64,000 nt of DNA from Rhinopomastus cyanomelas (GCA_013400115.1 VXBP01004020.1:475097-539096), one strand, 5' to 3'. Positions 1-12,800 are shown, counted from the stretch's first letter. Numbers and translations are program-made. Notes: a model not told the origin generated them from the sequence alone.

Positions 1-2221
1 TCACCTCTTGGGTGCCCTTGCTGGCAATGGGTCAGCTAGCCTGTGGCTTGCATGCATGTGAAATGTCTGGGTCCCTCCCTGCCTTTAGATCTCATTCTCC
101 AAGAACCACATAAGTGTCCTTAAAATTGCTCTGTGAGTGTTTTCTACGAATGGCAGCACTGTTCTGGGGTAGACTTGGGGCTCAGCCAAACCCACATTCT
201 ACAGGGATCCCTGTGGTGGTTGACTCAAGAGTTCACTGCAAGAACAGCTCTGAGGCTGCTCTAACCTGTTGCAGGAGCTTGTCTCATCCCAGGGGCATCA
301 GGCAAATGGACCAGATGCAACTCTGCAGAGCACAGAGCAAATATTATCTGTCCTGTGCTTTGTGCTGAGCCCAAAATGACAGGTAACTCTATTAGAGGGG
401 AAAGCTGATGAGGACAGACAGCGTGGATATTAAGAGCTAAACAGGTCATGTCAAAAGGCTGAAGAGTTTGGGCGTACCATATTCAATGACTTCTTCTGAC
501 TCACGAAAGCGAACCCTTCTCTCTGCTTTCCGCCTCTCCCCAACAGCTTGTTCCACAGGTGGCCTTTTCCTCAGTATTGAAGAAGGATAGCTACTGTCAT
601 CTGTCTAAAGAGTTGATCAAAACACAAGATATAAACACATGGCCATTCAAACAAGAGTAATGTGTCTGAGTGAAGCCCTGAGCTTTTGTGGCTCTGTTGC
701 TGTGTCCCTAGGAGGACATGATGTGAAAAGCATTTGTTCTGAAGTTTATAGTCAGACCAGTGCAATATTTATAGCAAGACAATATGGATATTCTTTCATT
801 GTCAGAGATTTTCACTTCTTTAAAGCTGCTTTCTCAGGAAAAACGCTGGTTAAAGTAATGGACAGAAAAGGGTTCATAAAGGTTTTCTCTAAATTGGAAT
901 AAACAGTCACTGAAGGTAGCTGCTCAACAGCTCTGGGATAGGCAGACATAAACGTGATATGAAGTGTATGAAACCACATAACTGGGACCACCTTTGAGAT
1001 GTTCTTCTGAGCAAAGCAGCTCTGCTCTGGGTGTAGTGTTGCCATTTCAACAACTGAGACTATGCAGCAGTCTTGGGTTTGGACACTGATCTGATGGGCA
1101 GGAGAAGGTAATTTATTTGCACTTCCATATCACAGGTACGTTGTTGCTCTGGTTTTCTGCTTGAAAAACACAGCGAGTCTTTGATAATGGAATCAGATTT
1201 CTGTGCATTCTGCCAAATGCCAAAACCAGAGCTGCAATAATAGTAACATCCCTCTTCTGCGCTGGAATTCTCCCAAGGTCAATTTCTCAGAGTGAATCCA
1301 AAGCATCTGGATTCAGAGACACCCACTGTCCCATGGAAGTGCAGGTGACAAAGTTTCTGCTTTTCAAAGACCTAAGTGGGTGGCAGAGATTCTCTACATT
1401 TTATTGTTATTTTAAGATCAAAGTCTTCTATATCCCTTACTCCCTCTTACCTCCATTCCTCTGTTAGGTAGAGGTTATTATTTCTTAGGTGGCTTGTTTG
1501 CGCCTGGTCGCAGTTCCTGCTCCTTTTGTTCACCGTTGTGTGTCATTTGCCTGCTCAGTGACTTCACGCTCCTTCCTCTATGTTTTTTTTTGTAGTATTT
1601 TACTCCTCCTACTGAATGCCTGCTTCATTTCCCCATTTCAGGCATAAATACTCTCATCCTCCAAATGTCATCTTTGTCTGCTTTCTCCACAGTCAACATT
1701 TCACACAACCACTCCTTGGGCTGCAGAAGTTGGATTGGGTCCTATCAGCCCCAGAAACTGGGGAGTGTCATACCCCAGAGTACAGAGGTTAAGTAGGTTT
1801 CCCTATGCATCACATTCTGTATAATCTCTGAAGGGCACATCTCTTGGCCAGAAGGAACTCCCTTGAAGCAAGAAAATCTTCAGCTTTGAAACCTTCTACC
1901 GAGAGTTTTATAAACTAAATTTTGGCTCATTTCATCACTGATAAGGCCGCTTTATCTGATCCTGGGGATTCTGTAAGCCACATCATCTGTCTTATGACCA
2001 GGGGCTGTACATTAGAGGTCAGTAATTTTCATTCAGTAGCTCAGAAGCTGGAAGACCCATCTAGACTATGGGAAACCTGTATTCTACCTCTTTGTAGGTC
2101 CAAAGGAATATTAATCCACAGTTTCTATATACATGTCTTCACCATCAGAGCTGCGGTACACGTGTGGAAGCAGGAAATCTCAGTTTCTGCCACTGAAGCT
2201 TTCTTGTTTTGCCTCAAATAA
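1..2221. other. Unannotated non-coding sequence
   Basis: I see no repeat, exon or RNA gene that I can name. Open frames here are under 100 codons, have no recognisable domain, and occur on both strands as expected by chance. Composition is AT-rich with few CpG sites, typical of bird intergenic or intronic DNA. Confidence 0.6.
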
Positions 2222-2236
2222 TTAAATATTCATTGA
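2222..2236. repeat. 15-bp direct repeat (partner at 2346-2360)
   Basis: TTAAATATTCATTGA occurs here and again, exactly, at 2346-2360, both followed within two bases by GC. The pair brackets the plus-arm SINE-like segment and may be a target-site duplication or leftover SINE tail. Confidence 0.5.
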
Positions 2237-2261
2237 GCCAAAGAAAGCAAGAAAGAAGGAA

Positions 2262-2345
2262 AGAGTGACTTTAGAGCCTGGTGTTTAGGTGCTCCCTTAG
2301 GGGTGGGAGCTCGCCTTGCTCCAATGAATACTTAATATGAGATAC
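2262..2345 (+). repeat. Old tRNA-derived SINE-like sequence, plus arm
   Basis: The segment begins with a tRNA-head-like stretch containing GCCTGGTGTTTAGGTGCTC, then a GGTGGGAG block, then GCTCCAATGAATACTTAA. This order resembles the tRNA-derived SINE relics of amniotes, especially turtles and crocodilians (A-box-like part, then CACCTGGGAGGTGGGAG, then a CCAATGAATATTTAA tail). I recall that family from general knowledge, not from a search. The B box is largely lost. The segment lies tail to tail with a second, inverted copy immediately downstream (2346-2424). Copies this diverged are not expected to be transcribed. The family name is uncertain. Confidence 0.5.
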
Positions 2346-2424
2346 TTAAATATTCATTGAAGCTGTGGCTGAGAACAGGATTTTCATCTACCAGGTGAGT
2401 ACCCTAATCACTCCACCATAGCCA
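2346..2424 (-). repeat. Old tRNA-derived SINE-like sequence, minus arm
   Basis: Read on the minus strand, this begins with GGCTATGGTGGAGTGATTAG (A-box-like), then GGTACTCACCTGG, then a degraded B box (GATGAAAATCC), and ends in CTTCAATGAATATTTAA. It aligns block by block with the plus arm at 2262-2345, so the two form an inverted repeat about 160 bp long. The 15-mer TTAAATATTCATTGA at its tail (2346-2360) also occurs in direct orientation at 2222-2236, so together they flank the plus arm. That could be a target-site duplication or the trace of a further copy. It could instead be one family with an intrinsically palindromic body. Confidence 0.55.
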
Positions 2425-5212
2425 CACACACACTTTCTGACATAATGAATAATTAATTATTCTGTGTAAAATGAAACAGGTTTAGGGAGACACAGTCCAG
2501 CTCTGACTAGCAGGGGTTATGGCTCTAGTACCAGAAGGTTCCTCCTGTGGCACAACCAAGGAAACAAAACCTTATATTTGAAGAGATTTATAACTCCCAG
2601 TGCGGCTTTTGTCTGTATGAGCTTTTCCAAACACTTAACAGCACATCACACCAGAAGAGAAAAACATTAATGACTAGCTAGTTTGGTAGCACCTAGCCAA
2701 GAATTGCCTTAGAAAGGAAGTCTATTTACTGTATTTACTAGACTTTAATACGTTACAGAAATCAAAACTATACTGTGTCAGAAGAAGCGATACAATCTCC
2801 TCTCAGACAAAAAGCTGGTGTTAAGATACTCTGCCAAGAGCTGGAAACCTGCCAAAGTGCTAGTTTGGAAAATATATACCCACACAAACAACCCTATTGT
2901 GAAAAGCTCCAGGCATAGGTCACAAGAACTCTATTTCCCATCAAGAGATTACTTACCGGCAGCTCCTCTGAACTACGGTCAGAAGATGGGGCTGGACATA
3001 TTTGGGACATGTACTCTGGATGCCAACATGAAGCCTCCCACACAAAGCTTTGGTTGGAAAGCCACTTGCTCAAGAAAAGGAGAAGGACCAGGGTAAAGCG
3101 TCCGGAGACCCCTCTGCAGCGAGCACTGAGCAGGCAGTGCCACCGAGCAGACGGAAGCAGCAGCAAATGACAGAGGAGTGGAAAGAAGCGTTTCCGCCCT
3201 TCACACCAGAGTTGGCTTAGGAAGGATGATGTTACTTGAAACGTACTCAGGAGCCAAAAATAGCATGCAGTGATAATAGTGATTGTGCAGCTGGAAAGCA
3301 GGGCTTTCCTGGTGCTGGAAAGGGTCTGAATGGAGTAAATCACAGATAAATGCCTACATGTTTATCTGTGAAGTCGAGGCTATTCTATTTATAATGCTTG
3401 CTGCATTTCTGGGATCCTTCTGATCTCCTTTCAAAAAGCTGTTCCCACTATCAAAACTCTTGCAGGTAGGAGTTTTGCTTTTAATCATGCTCCTGTTCAA
3501 AATATGTGGGCAAAGCCACCAGGAAATCATGCAGGTGTAGTGGGATCACATAATTGTCCCCCCAGTACAGTTATGGCCTCACATTATATGTTTTACAAAT
3601 TAGATCCATTATTATAGTAATAAAGTGGGATTTCAATATTAGGCATTTCTACAGACATTATAATAAGATTATTGATAGGAAGAGAGGTGATTTATGGTTC
3701 CTGAGGCTTTTTAGCAGTCCCTTGTCAAATGTTGAAGGATGGTCATCATCAAAAATGCAATATCCAGTGAGAAATACCTACCATGACTGCTGAAATAGTG
3801 GTTTACTGTCTCTACAAGAACAGGCTTTAGGGGTTTTTGCTGTTCTTTTCATGGAACTATTAATTTGATGCAGCATGTCTAAAATGCTCCAGTTTTGTGC
3901 TATTTTGCACCTACCCAGTGGAGTGAGGGTTGCAAGATACTTACGTTGGTACTAGGAACCAGAAAGAACAGTGCTCTGTGGGCTTCACTGTTTTAACCCT
4001 CCTTCAAGGGATTTGGGGAGCAGGTGAGTAGGTGGAAAGGGTTGGGGTTCTCCCCCAGGGAAGACTTCACCTGTATAGCATGGGAGGCATCTGCAGCTGA
4101 TCTGGGGTCAGCGCTCCTTCTTGAGTCTTGCTGCCCTCCTGCAGCTGAGTCTCTGCGCTGGTCTGCAACACTTGCAGGGTCTGATGTCCTCAAACCCTCT
4201 CTTTTCATGGTGAAAGCAGTGTCAGCACAGAGAGCAGAACGTACCATACCTAAGAGCTACCTGCAGACAGTCACCTTACCTTCTCTTTCCTGTACATTGG
4301 GGTGATGGAAGGCTTTTCCTCATGTTGGAACCGGGTCACAGCTGCAGGGTTTGTGAAGTGCTTCGACATCCATTCTCTGCTGTGTCCTGCAAGAGTTTCA
4401 CAGCAGTTATTTTGGGGTATTGAAGCTGAGCTTTTTGTGGGGAAAAGTTATTCTTCAAAATTTTGATCATAGTACAGCCTAGACAGGAAAGTGACAAAGG
4501 CTTCCAAACTGTGCTCCCTAGCTTCTGCTCTGGTCCCACCTTCCTCCTGTTGTGATAATCTCTTGCTACTAATAAATCTAAGAAGGAATTTACCTGCCTA
4601 CTTTAGTCAGAGAAACTGATGGAGGTGGAAAGAGAGAAGTAAAACCCCGGTCCTCATCTAGCTTTGTCTTTCTCCATGTGAATTGTCTCATTTATCTAAA
4701 CTAGTGGCATCCAGCAACGCACGTAAGAGGGTTGTGTGCAGCCTCTCATTCCTGCAGAGCGTGGCGGTGAGCTCATGAGCTTTTAGACCTGAATGAAAAA
4801 CTTCATTCTTTTCTTTTTCACCAAGTCTGGTTTTACTGGAAGAAAAACCTCATATTTTTCTACACAATTAGCCAGAAACATTTTGGTATTATTTTCGTCT
4901 AAAAAGCCCTGCGCAAAAGCTGAGGGTTTTTTTTTTTTACAATAAATGGACATATGAATACAATATTTCACCATTTTTTGATGTCAGAAGCCATTTTTTC
5001 AGTTCAAGATTCCCCTTATACACAAATATTTTTTCTGTTAATTTGATTGAAAAATAATTGGCTAGCTTTTAAATGTTTTCATGCAAAATTGCTGTGCAAG
5101 TGCTTGGACTGATCATTTCATAGTGCCATTGACACTTTTATGCCACAGTCTGTTAATTATATTGATAGTAATGGTTGTAAATGCTTGAATAATTAGTAGT
5201 TACCTGAGCACT
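2425..5212. other. Unannotated non-coding sequence
   Basis: No gene or named repeat recognised. The longest frame is 149 codons on the minus strand (2894-3343). It has no recognisable domain and no consistent amino-acid pattern, so I treat it as chance. A run of T lies at about 4927-4938. Confidence 0.55.
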
Positions 5213-5262
5213 CAAGGTCCAGTGGATAAAGATGTCAGGAGTTCAAATCTCATAACAAGAGC
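5213..5262 (+). repeat. tRNA-Arg-like relic or tRNA-derived SINE fragment
   Basis: The stretch GGTCCAGTGGATAAAGATGTC resembles the D-arm and A-box region of tRNA-Arg (GGCCTAATGGATAAGGCGTC). It is followed by GGAGTTCAAATCTC, which resembles a T-arm B box (GGTTCGAATCC). The A-to-B spacing is about 20 nt too short for a folded tRNA, so the anticodon arm is missing. It cannot be a functional tRNA as it stands. A degraded SINE head or chance similarity are both possible. Confidence 0.3.
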
Positions 5263-7844
5263 AGATCCATTCTTACTAAGTGCTTTTGATTGCAGTTTAA
5301 CAATCCAGAACTGGATGTACATTAAGAACACAACACAGTCTAATGCATGAAGTGAAAGACTCCAGGAAAATAGCTTCACTAGTCTCTGAACTGAAGTTAA
5401 AGTAGTAGGATAATTTCTACAGTGGAAGCAGGAAGAATTTCCTTAGACATTGTCCTTCTCTTTAAAGTCATTTTTCATCTCAGATTTGATGTAATTTTAT
5501 GCAACATATGTAAGAAGCAAAGCCAGACAAAGAATTCATAAATGAATTATTTAGCTGAGGAGTGTCACCTCTATTTCCTTCAGCTAATTGTTCACAAATA
5601 GATAGTGACTTCTGTGAACGTATTCATTATTCAGATTTATTCAGTGGATAATTGCTGGGAGTAGTTCTTTGTGTGTAGATTGCTTGGAAGAATTTAGCTG
5701 TGAAGATTCAATAGTAAAAATTTATCCAGGCTTTTGATACAAGACAAACTAAAATACCTGCAACTACTGATAGATTCCTTAAACACGAACGACATCCTGT
5801 AGCCTTAATGAGCAATGCCAGCTTTTCCAGGAAAAGCCCCACTACTTTCCATCATACATAGGGGGGAAAGCAAAGACATCCCAGTCATCTGTGCAGTGCT
5901 GATGTTTAGTGCTGGACATTGTAAATGCAAATGGGTTTCAAAAGAAACACGTTGTTTAAGTGTTTGCTCAGCAGAAAAACAAAGCAAGCCTGAACAAAAT
6001 ATGATTGACTTCCCCGTGAATAAATATGAACAGTCCACACAAAGGAATGGTATTTTCTGCAAGTATTTTCCTGCAATACCCCAATCAAAGATGTCTGGGA
6101 AATAAACATGATCAAACAGTTTTACACTCAGAGGATAATTGTGCAACCATATGAACTCTTTTTCCATTTCCTTCTGTAGGAATAAATATTCTAGGCAAGC
6201 GAAGTACTTTGTAAATTTTGCCTTTGTGGGGATTCGTCTGGCCTGGTTCAATTATTTTGAGACCTAGCAATTTTCTCATATCATTGAATTCGGTTTTATT
6301 GCAAGTAGTGTCATAGAAATAGTCACTCATTGCGATAATGGACTTGGTTTATCTTAACTGTTACTACTTCCCGTAGGTTTGCACACACGTACATATTCAA
6401 TATTTATGGATATGCACGGCGCATATATATTAATAATGAAGCAACTTTATCTCCAACAATCTGAAAACAAAATCACGTAATACCATACAGTGTGGGGTGC
6501 AGTGGTAACTGGAAGCAGCATATCAGGATAACAGAAGAGAAAAGGAATAAATAAATTAGAAGGGAGTCTTCCATATCTTCTTCAACCTCCAGTGTGTCAA
6601 TTGAGCCTTTGTTCAATATTCTACCTTTTGTGGGTTCGTGCGCTGTTGGTTAATAATTTAGAGGTGCACCTTTTGGCAGCAAGGTAAGTTTTGTGTTTGC
6701 CAAGAGTGACTTTCCACCAGTCAGGGAAGACATCGGGAAGTAAAAGGGCACATTTCCCCGCAGAATACAACTAGCTGTGTGCTGCCTTCCTTTCTCTGCC
6801 TGTAATGAAGCAGACTTGCTGCTGAAAGGTGTGGAACACCCATGAGGTATCGTCTGGCACTGTTTCTGCTCCTCAGACCCCCTTCAGACTCTGCATTTCT
6901 GTGTGTATTCCATGAATCAATGTGTCACACTTGGTCTCTCATCTATTGGTCCCTCCAAATTGTGCCAGTTTTGTGGAGCTGGCTAAGAACAAGACCAACT
7001 GCAAAGCAAAAATGATACAGGCAATGAAAGAGAAGATGGTCTGATGACATTTGAGTCTGTAGTCAGCTGGGCTGAAAGCAATCAGCAATCAGTTTTCCTC
7101 TCTGTTAGTTGCTGTAGTGCCTAGAGATCTGTGTACCCAGCTGTGCTTGTCCCTAGGAAAGCACTTTGTGATCAACACAAAGCACAACACTGACAGTCCC
7201 TATGACACTCCATGAAGGACCCACAGGGTTACTCTAACAGTGAGGACTTCTCTTCATCATTTAGATAACACTACCCTGAGCTGGAATTTGTCATGACCAC
7301 ACATATCTCTAAGCTCCCATTTAATGTAGGCAGGCAGACCTGGGGCTATTCATCAGTTGCTGCAGGCCTGGATTGCTGCTCTGCGTGGTAATACCACATG
7401 TAGCCATCTGATCCAGGGCAAAAGAACCCACTCCTGAAAGCAGAGCCCTGGCTGTGTTTATGGATGCAGCAGGGCCTTCTGAATGATGCTCATTTTGCTG
7501 GAGCCATAGCACCAGTCTCAAATCTACAACATGCAGGAGATTGCACTGGTTTTGAACTAAGCTCTTTCCTAGAGCAATGACAGGAGCACTGAGCAGAACA
7601 CGCAGTACAGTTTTGTGTTCTAGTGAGAACATCCTTGCTCCAGGACACAGTGACTTCTCTCTTGTTGGGACTGACTAGAAATGATTTAACTCTGTTGAGT
7701 AACCTGGTTTGCATTCACCTTGCCTTATAAAAGGTGGGGATCTGTCTCCATTTCTTAAAATTGCCTCCTTATTCAGGCATCTAGAGGTTACGAAGAACCA
7801 CAGAGCACTGCTGATGCAATGTAGTAAGCACAGAGAGGATTTCT
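5263..7844. other. Unannotated non-coding sequence
   Basis: No gene or named repeat recognised. Overlapping open frames on both strands near 5805-6330 (up to 148 codons) show no domain I know. Confidence 0.55.
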
Positions 7845-8030
7845 GGCTGATGAAATTAACTTTCTAAATAATTACAGAATTATTCCATCTCCATTTCGTA
7901 ATTAGACTCCCGAGGTGGCAGCCAAGTTATTATTTGTGATTCGACATGCATTTTTATTTTGGAAGTGTCTCATAAGCCGTTCGATTTATTCCACCTGAGG
8001 TTTTATCATTTTTTTCTGTTCATCCTGCCA
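7845..8030. other. Candidate conserved non-coding element
   Basis: This AT-rich block has several intact CpG sites beside homeodomain-type cores (AATAATTACAG, TTTCGTAATTAGAC, ATTATTTGTGATTCGACATG, GCCGTTCGATTTATTCC). Retained CpGs inside AT-rich DNA with TAATTA cores are common in vertebrate conserved elements. Conservation itself cannot be seen from one sequence. Confidence 0.25.
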
Positions 8031-8929
8031 CTGGGGTCCTCAACGTAAACCACGTATTGATCGAGTAAGTGTTACCAAGTAACCGAATGCTAATATCTGT
8101 GGTTGTCTTCCTGACTTCTCACTAGCTATTCCTGCTGATGTGGGATACAAGAGATGGATAGGGCTGACGTGAGTGAGGTCATTCTGAGTCAGCTTGTTTA
8201 TCACATGCTCTTTACATTGTAGGAACAAAAAGGCATAGAACTGAAACCTCTCCTTAAAACATCTGAGCTGCTGTCGATGGCAGGGATGCCACCAGCCAGA
8301 AGATAAATGAGAAGGATGAACATGCTGCCAGCAGGAGGATGGCATAGCATAAAGCTCTGCCAGAATGAAGAATCAAAAAAGGCATGAAATGAAAACCCCT
8401 TAGACAAAAACAAAAGCAGAATTCACTTCTGAGGCTCCGTTTTAGCAGTGATCACTCCAAGCTCTCTGTTGTGTTGATTTTGGACAATTCCCCGTTTTCC
8501 CGGGTGAGTTTTGGCCTGAGGAGAATTTGGGCTGGAATGACTGCAGTGCATAGCCTACAAAGAGGATTAATGGTCTTGTCTAAATCACAGGTATTAAGAG
8601 TACTTTTGGTTGCTGCGAGACTCTGCCTGTCCCTAATGGATTTTAGAAGTCTGGTAGCCATTAATGCCAAATTGATCCCGAGAAGGGCAGCAAGTGGGAC
8701 CGACAACAATGGGAAAGGAAGAAGCCAAGGGAATTGCAATGCAGGCATCACTACATTAGATGTTTTGAAGGCACTGATGCAGTTGTTCTTGAGCTCCATT
8801 TGTGGTGTCACCTTGGAACGGGATTGGATTAGATTAATGACATGAAAGAAAAATGGAAGAAAAGAGGCAAGAGCAGATTGAGGCAGAACAAAAGCCCAAA
8901 TGAGTAAAATATGCACGATTTGAAATAGT

Positions 8930-9300
8930 TTGGACGGTGATATTGCATGATGAAGTAGAGAAAATCAAGTGGCAAATCCCTCTGTCATTGGCAGCCACTT
9001 TACATTAATGTTATGTCTATTAATGCTGATATCTGTTCTGGATTTAATTTCTTGTAATTTGTATGCGAGTCTCTCTCTCCCACCTCTCCAAGCCCTAGAG
9101 GCCAGTGTTTTCAGAACAAAACAAGTGCATTTAACAAGGAGTAATTGGTACAATTTCCACAACAGGCCAAGTACTCCTGGAGCCTGTATTCCGTTGCATC
9201 TCAATTTAAACTGGGAAAGAAAGGGAAAATTCAGGCAGCGTGTCAAAGGACACCTGACAGGCCAGGCTGGGAGCCAGTTATGCTTTTCACAGGCAAGCTG
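8930..9300. other. Candidate conserved non-coding element
   Basis: Unique, complex sequence free of recognisable repeats, with TTAATG and TAATTGG cores (ACATTAATGTTATG, GTATTAATGC-like, GGAGTAATTGGTAC) and a CTCAATTTAAACTGGG stretch. A 110-codon frame on plus and a 120-codon frame on minus overlap here. Two-strand openness without a known domain argues against a gene and fits a low-stop-density non-coding element. Confidence 0.25.
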
Positions 9301-9312
9301 AGGGTTTAAGTT

Positions 9313-9801
9313 ATGTTTTTGTTCCAAAGCAGAGCATTCTTTGGCATGCCTGCAGGAGTGTCAAGGGCTCCTGCTTGCGTCACGACAGTTTGTGTCTTCC
9401 AGTGGGCACCTGCGAGCAGGATGGGCTTTTACGGAAGAGTGGAGTCCAGCTCGGGTCCCTGGCAGGTTTTGATTGAATCTTTAAAATGCGATGCCCCCAA
9501 GAGGCAGCTTGTGGCTAGCTGCTTTGTAACAGTCAACAGTCCTCACCCCCTTTACCTCTTCTTTCTCATTCCTTCTTATCAGAAATTTAGTCCAGGACCA
9601 GGAAACCTTTCAGCTTCAATTAACATGTTGTTCAGAATCATGTCTTCGGCGATGTGCTTTTTGTTTGACGTGGAGTGTTTTCATCAGCGTATTTTTCACC
9701 ATCCTAAATTAATGAACCTTTCAATAAGTCTCCTCAATGAAACAATGGAAATTACATCGCCTCTGCTTTTAAAGTTGGACAAATGCAAAGGCAAGGAATA
9801 A
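9313..9801 (+). other. Open frame of 162 codons, probably not a gene; candidate conserved element in its 3' half
   Basis: This is the longest plus-strand frame outside CR1. The translation is rich in Ser, Phe and Cys, with no domain, signal peptide or repeat that I recognise. No splice context, promoter or poly-A signal supports it. A chance frame of this size is plausible in 64 kb. The 3' half (about 9590-9800) contains the SOX-type core ACAATGG inside CTCAATGAAACAATGGAAATT, TCTTCGGCGATG, and AAATTAATGAACC, and reads more like non-coding conserved sequence. Confidence 0.25.
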
Positions 9802-9830
9802 GTTTCACAGGACACCTATGGACTGGTGAG

Positions 9831-12800
9831 TTAATTGGGTCTGAAAAGAGGACAATTGAAACTGAGCTCTTGGGCTGCCTTCTGATGCTGGCTATGTAGC
9901 TGCTCCCTGGCACAGGTAAAACTTCCGGGTACAGACAGTTTGTTCAGTGTCTTGTATTCTCTCTTTCATGCATTATACTTCTTTCTATCAAGAATTTCTG
10001 GGACACATATTCAACTAAACTGCTCTTATGCTCTCTACCTAGTGTCAACATATCTCTCTGTGTGTTGCAGAGCTGGAATAAATTAGATCCAAAGAGATCA
10101 TACTGGTCCAAATGGCTCTTTACAGCTCTAAGGTAAAGATGACCTAAAGGCAACGCCGCCACTCCTCTGTCCCAGAAGATGAACTTTCCTGCTTTTGTGA
10201 CTCCTCTGAGGCTGTAAAACTGAAGCACTTTATACTGACATTCCTAATCTGGGCAAGCTTTACCACTTGCTGAAAGGGCAGTGCCAGAGCTGGGAAAGTG
10301 TCTGCTTCTTTGATGGACATATTTGATAATCCAAATCAAAAAGTATTAGGATGACATGCTGTAATACTTCTTCAGAGAAAAGCTTTGCCTTCTGTTTGAA
10401 TGATGTTTTTTCTTTACAAGTTTTTTTGGTGCAACATTTCTCAAAGAAAGTAAGAGGATGCTTGTTTGTTCTTCACTCCGCAGGCAGGGATGCCACTGGC
10501 TCCAGTGAAGAGTTCTCCACGTGGAACCCAGGCAGGGTTCCATTTCTGCTACCCACATCTATGGAACCGATAGATCTCCAAAACTCATGTCTTGTTAGGG
10601 CACTTTGGATCAAGCTGCCTTTCTACTTACATCCCTAAAATATAGTGCAGCAAGCGGAAATTCTTAGGGCACGTGCAATGGCTTTTACTCTTCGGTCAAG
10701 CAAAGTAATAGGAAACACAAAGACTGTAGCAAAGTACTGTTGATCCCAAAACACAGATACCAACGTTTTTGTCTAACCAGACAATTCATTTCTATTTAAT
10801 GTAATGGTGAGGGACACAATCTGACTGTAAGACTGGCCCTCTGTTCTCCTGAGGTGTGGCTCTACCAGCCTCTGCCAAAAGGCCGAGTAAGTTGATTTGT
10901 CACATTCCCACTCCCGGGTTTGCTGGCACTAGCTTGTTACAACTCTGAATTCCCAGCATTCTGGCACTTCCAGTGCACTGGCACAGTGCGCTCTTCTGCG
11001 CCGTAAACTCTACCTGCAGTGCGTGTGTGGAGAAACAATTTGTCTGCTTCATACTTCATTCTCTTTACATGAATTTTCAACACATCCTCACATGACACCT
11101 CATTCCTATTTCTGAGTCTGGTAGTCAGCCTTCTCCTCAGCTGTCTCTTCAGCCTGGATCCCTTTGAGTTGTGCTGGGTCACTATACCTGGCTGCCAGAG
11201 AGTGATGGATGACCCAGGTGTTGGGGTACCTCTCATGTTCCAAATACATGAGTATATTGTGAAAGACATGCCTCCTTGAAGCTTGCAAGTTTTCCTTGGA
11301 TTCAGAACAGATCCTTTGAGTAAAGCAAGCAGAAAGAAGTAGATTTGAGCCTAGAAGAAGAGATGATTTCCCCGAACTGACCCATAGGAAGGTGGTTCCT
11401 GGAGCCACCACTCTGTCACGTCTTTCAGGAAGATCTGGTATGAACCAGCATCCGTGCTGGAGAAGAAGATGAAGCAAATGCCAAGCAAATTAAGGCTGGC
11501 GAGCCATGATGCACTATCTGTTCTATGCTCCCTACAGCTGATTCAGAAAGGACGCCTGTAGCTCCTTTGCCTTCACCTAACAGAAATCAGACACTTGTGA
11601 AGCAGCAAAGTGGCAATGCTTCCTCCCCCTCCCCCTGCCCCGGGGACATGTAAGAGAAATCAGCAAGACAGAGGAAAAAAAAGTGAATTTGGAACAGGTG
11701 GCACTGATACTGTCATCTTTACTTGTCAGCTCAGGTTTGGATTTTGAGTCAGTGTGTGGTAAAAGTGGGCTGACACTGGAGAGCAGCTGCTAGAGCTCCA
11801 GCGTACCAAGCAGCTCTCAGTCCTTCAAGTCATCTGCCACAGGAGTCTCTCCAAGACTGGAGATGAATTCCCCAAAGACTTGTCTCTGCCCAGTACTCCA
11901 TGCAGTAGTTGCCCTGTCCCAACCCGACCTCTCTGTCTGCAACTTTTGCTTTATTTGATCCCAAAGAAGTTGAACATCTGCTCCAGGATGAACTCTGCAA
12001 ATTTAGATACCTGTCGAGGCTTTTAACTGAAACATTCTGATCCAAATAAAGACCCCATTCACTCCTGGTTCTTTTTAAGAGCAAAATGGAGGTTAATTCC
12101 TGTGTTTGGGAGTGTCATTAGGAAGGAAACAGAGCTTTCCTGAATGACCCAAAGATAAACAGGTCATAGCTCCTTTCTGGAGGTAAAGTAGTTGTTTGGA
12201 ATTCAAAAGGTTGTCTACCGAGTTCTCAAGAAGACTGACTGTAGAGGAACAGGTTGTCATATTGCTTTTATACTGATTCAATTCTAAAAAAGTCTGGCAA
12301 GAGATTTTCTTGCAGCTCCTAATAATAGCTATAGTTGTTTGCAAATAATATGCTCATTTACTTTAGTCCTGTTTAAGAGAAGAGCTATACAAGAGCTACA
12401 GATGCTGTTACAGAGAAGGTTTTTGAGCTGAAGCCTCTATAAAATGAGGGAGCACTGCCAGGTTACACTAAACATCTGGCCCATATTTTCCAGAGAGACT
12501 GAATATACAGCACAGGGGAAAGGAAGTCAAGAAGTCACAGCGTTTTGACAGAAGCAGGTTAGGTAGTTTTATGACAGAGGCATTGTCCACGCTGGCCTGT
12601 GCAGGCAAGAACACAAAATCTTTTTCAGACATACCTGTTGGTCACGATGAAAAACACAGGCAGAATCTCGTACTGACAAGTCCAGCTTGGGAGGCCTGCT
12701 CAGAAAAAATCCTTCATCAAGGCAGCATCTCTCTCCTCCTACCGAGCAAATTCCTTTAAAGCTGTCAAAGATGCTGTAATCAGACTAGGTCATCAAAACC

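Noticed and set aside
2894..3343. 149-codon minus frame
   Set aside because: The translation is Ser, Leu and Cys rich without domain or homology that I recognise, and an opposite-strand frame overlaps it.
8452..8916. 154-codon minus frame overlapping a 124-codon plus frame
   Set aside because: Both strands are open over the same bases, and neither translation shows a recognisable domain. This fits a stop-poor non-coding stretch better.
9313..9801. 162-codon plus frame as a protein-coding gene
   Set aside because: No known domain, promoter, splice or poly-A context. The length is plausible by chance in a 64 kb six-frame scan. It is kept only as a low-confidence entry.
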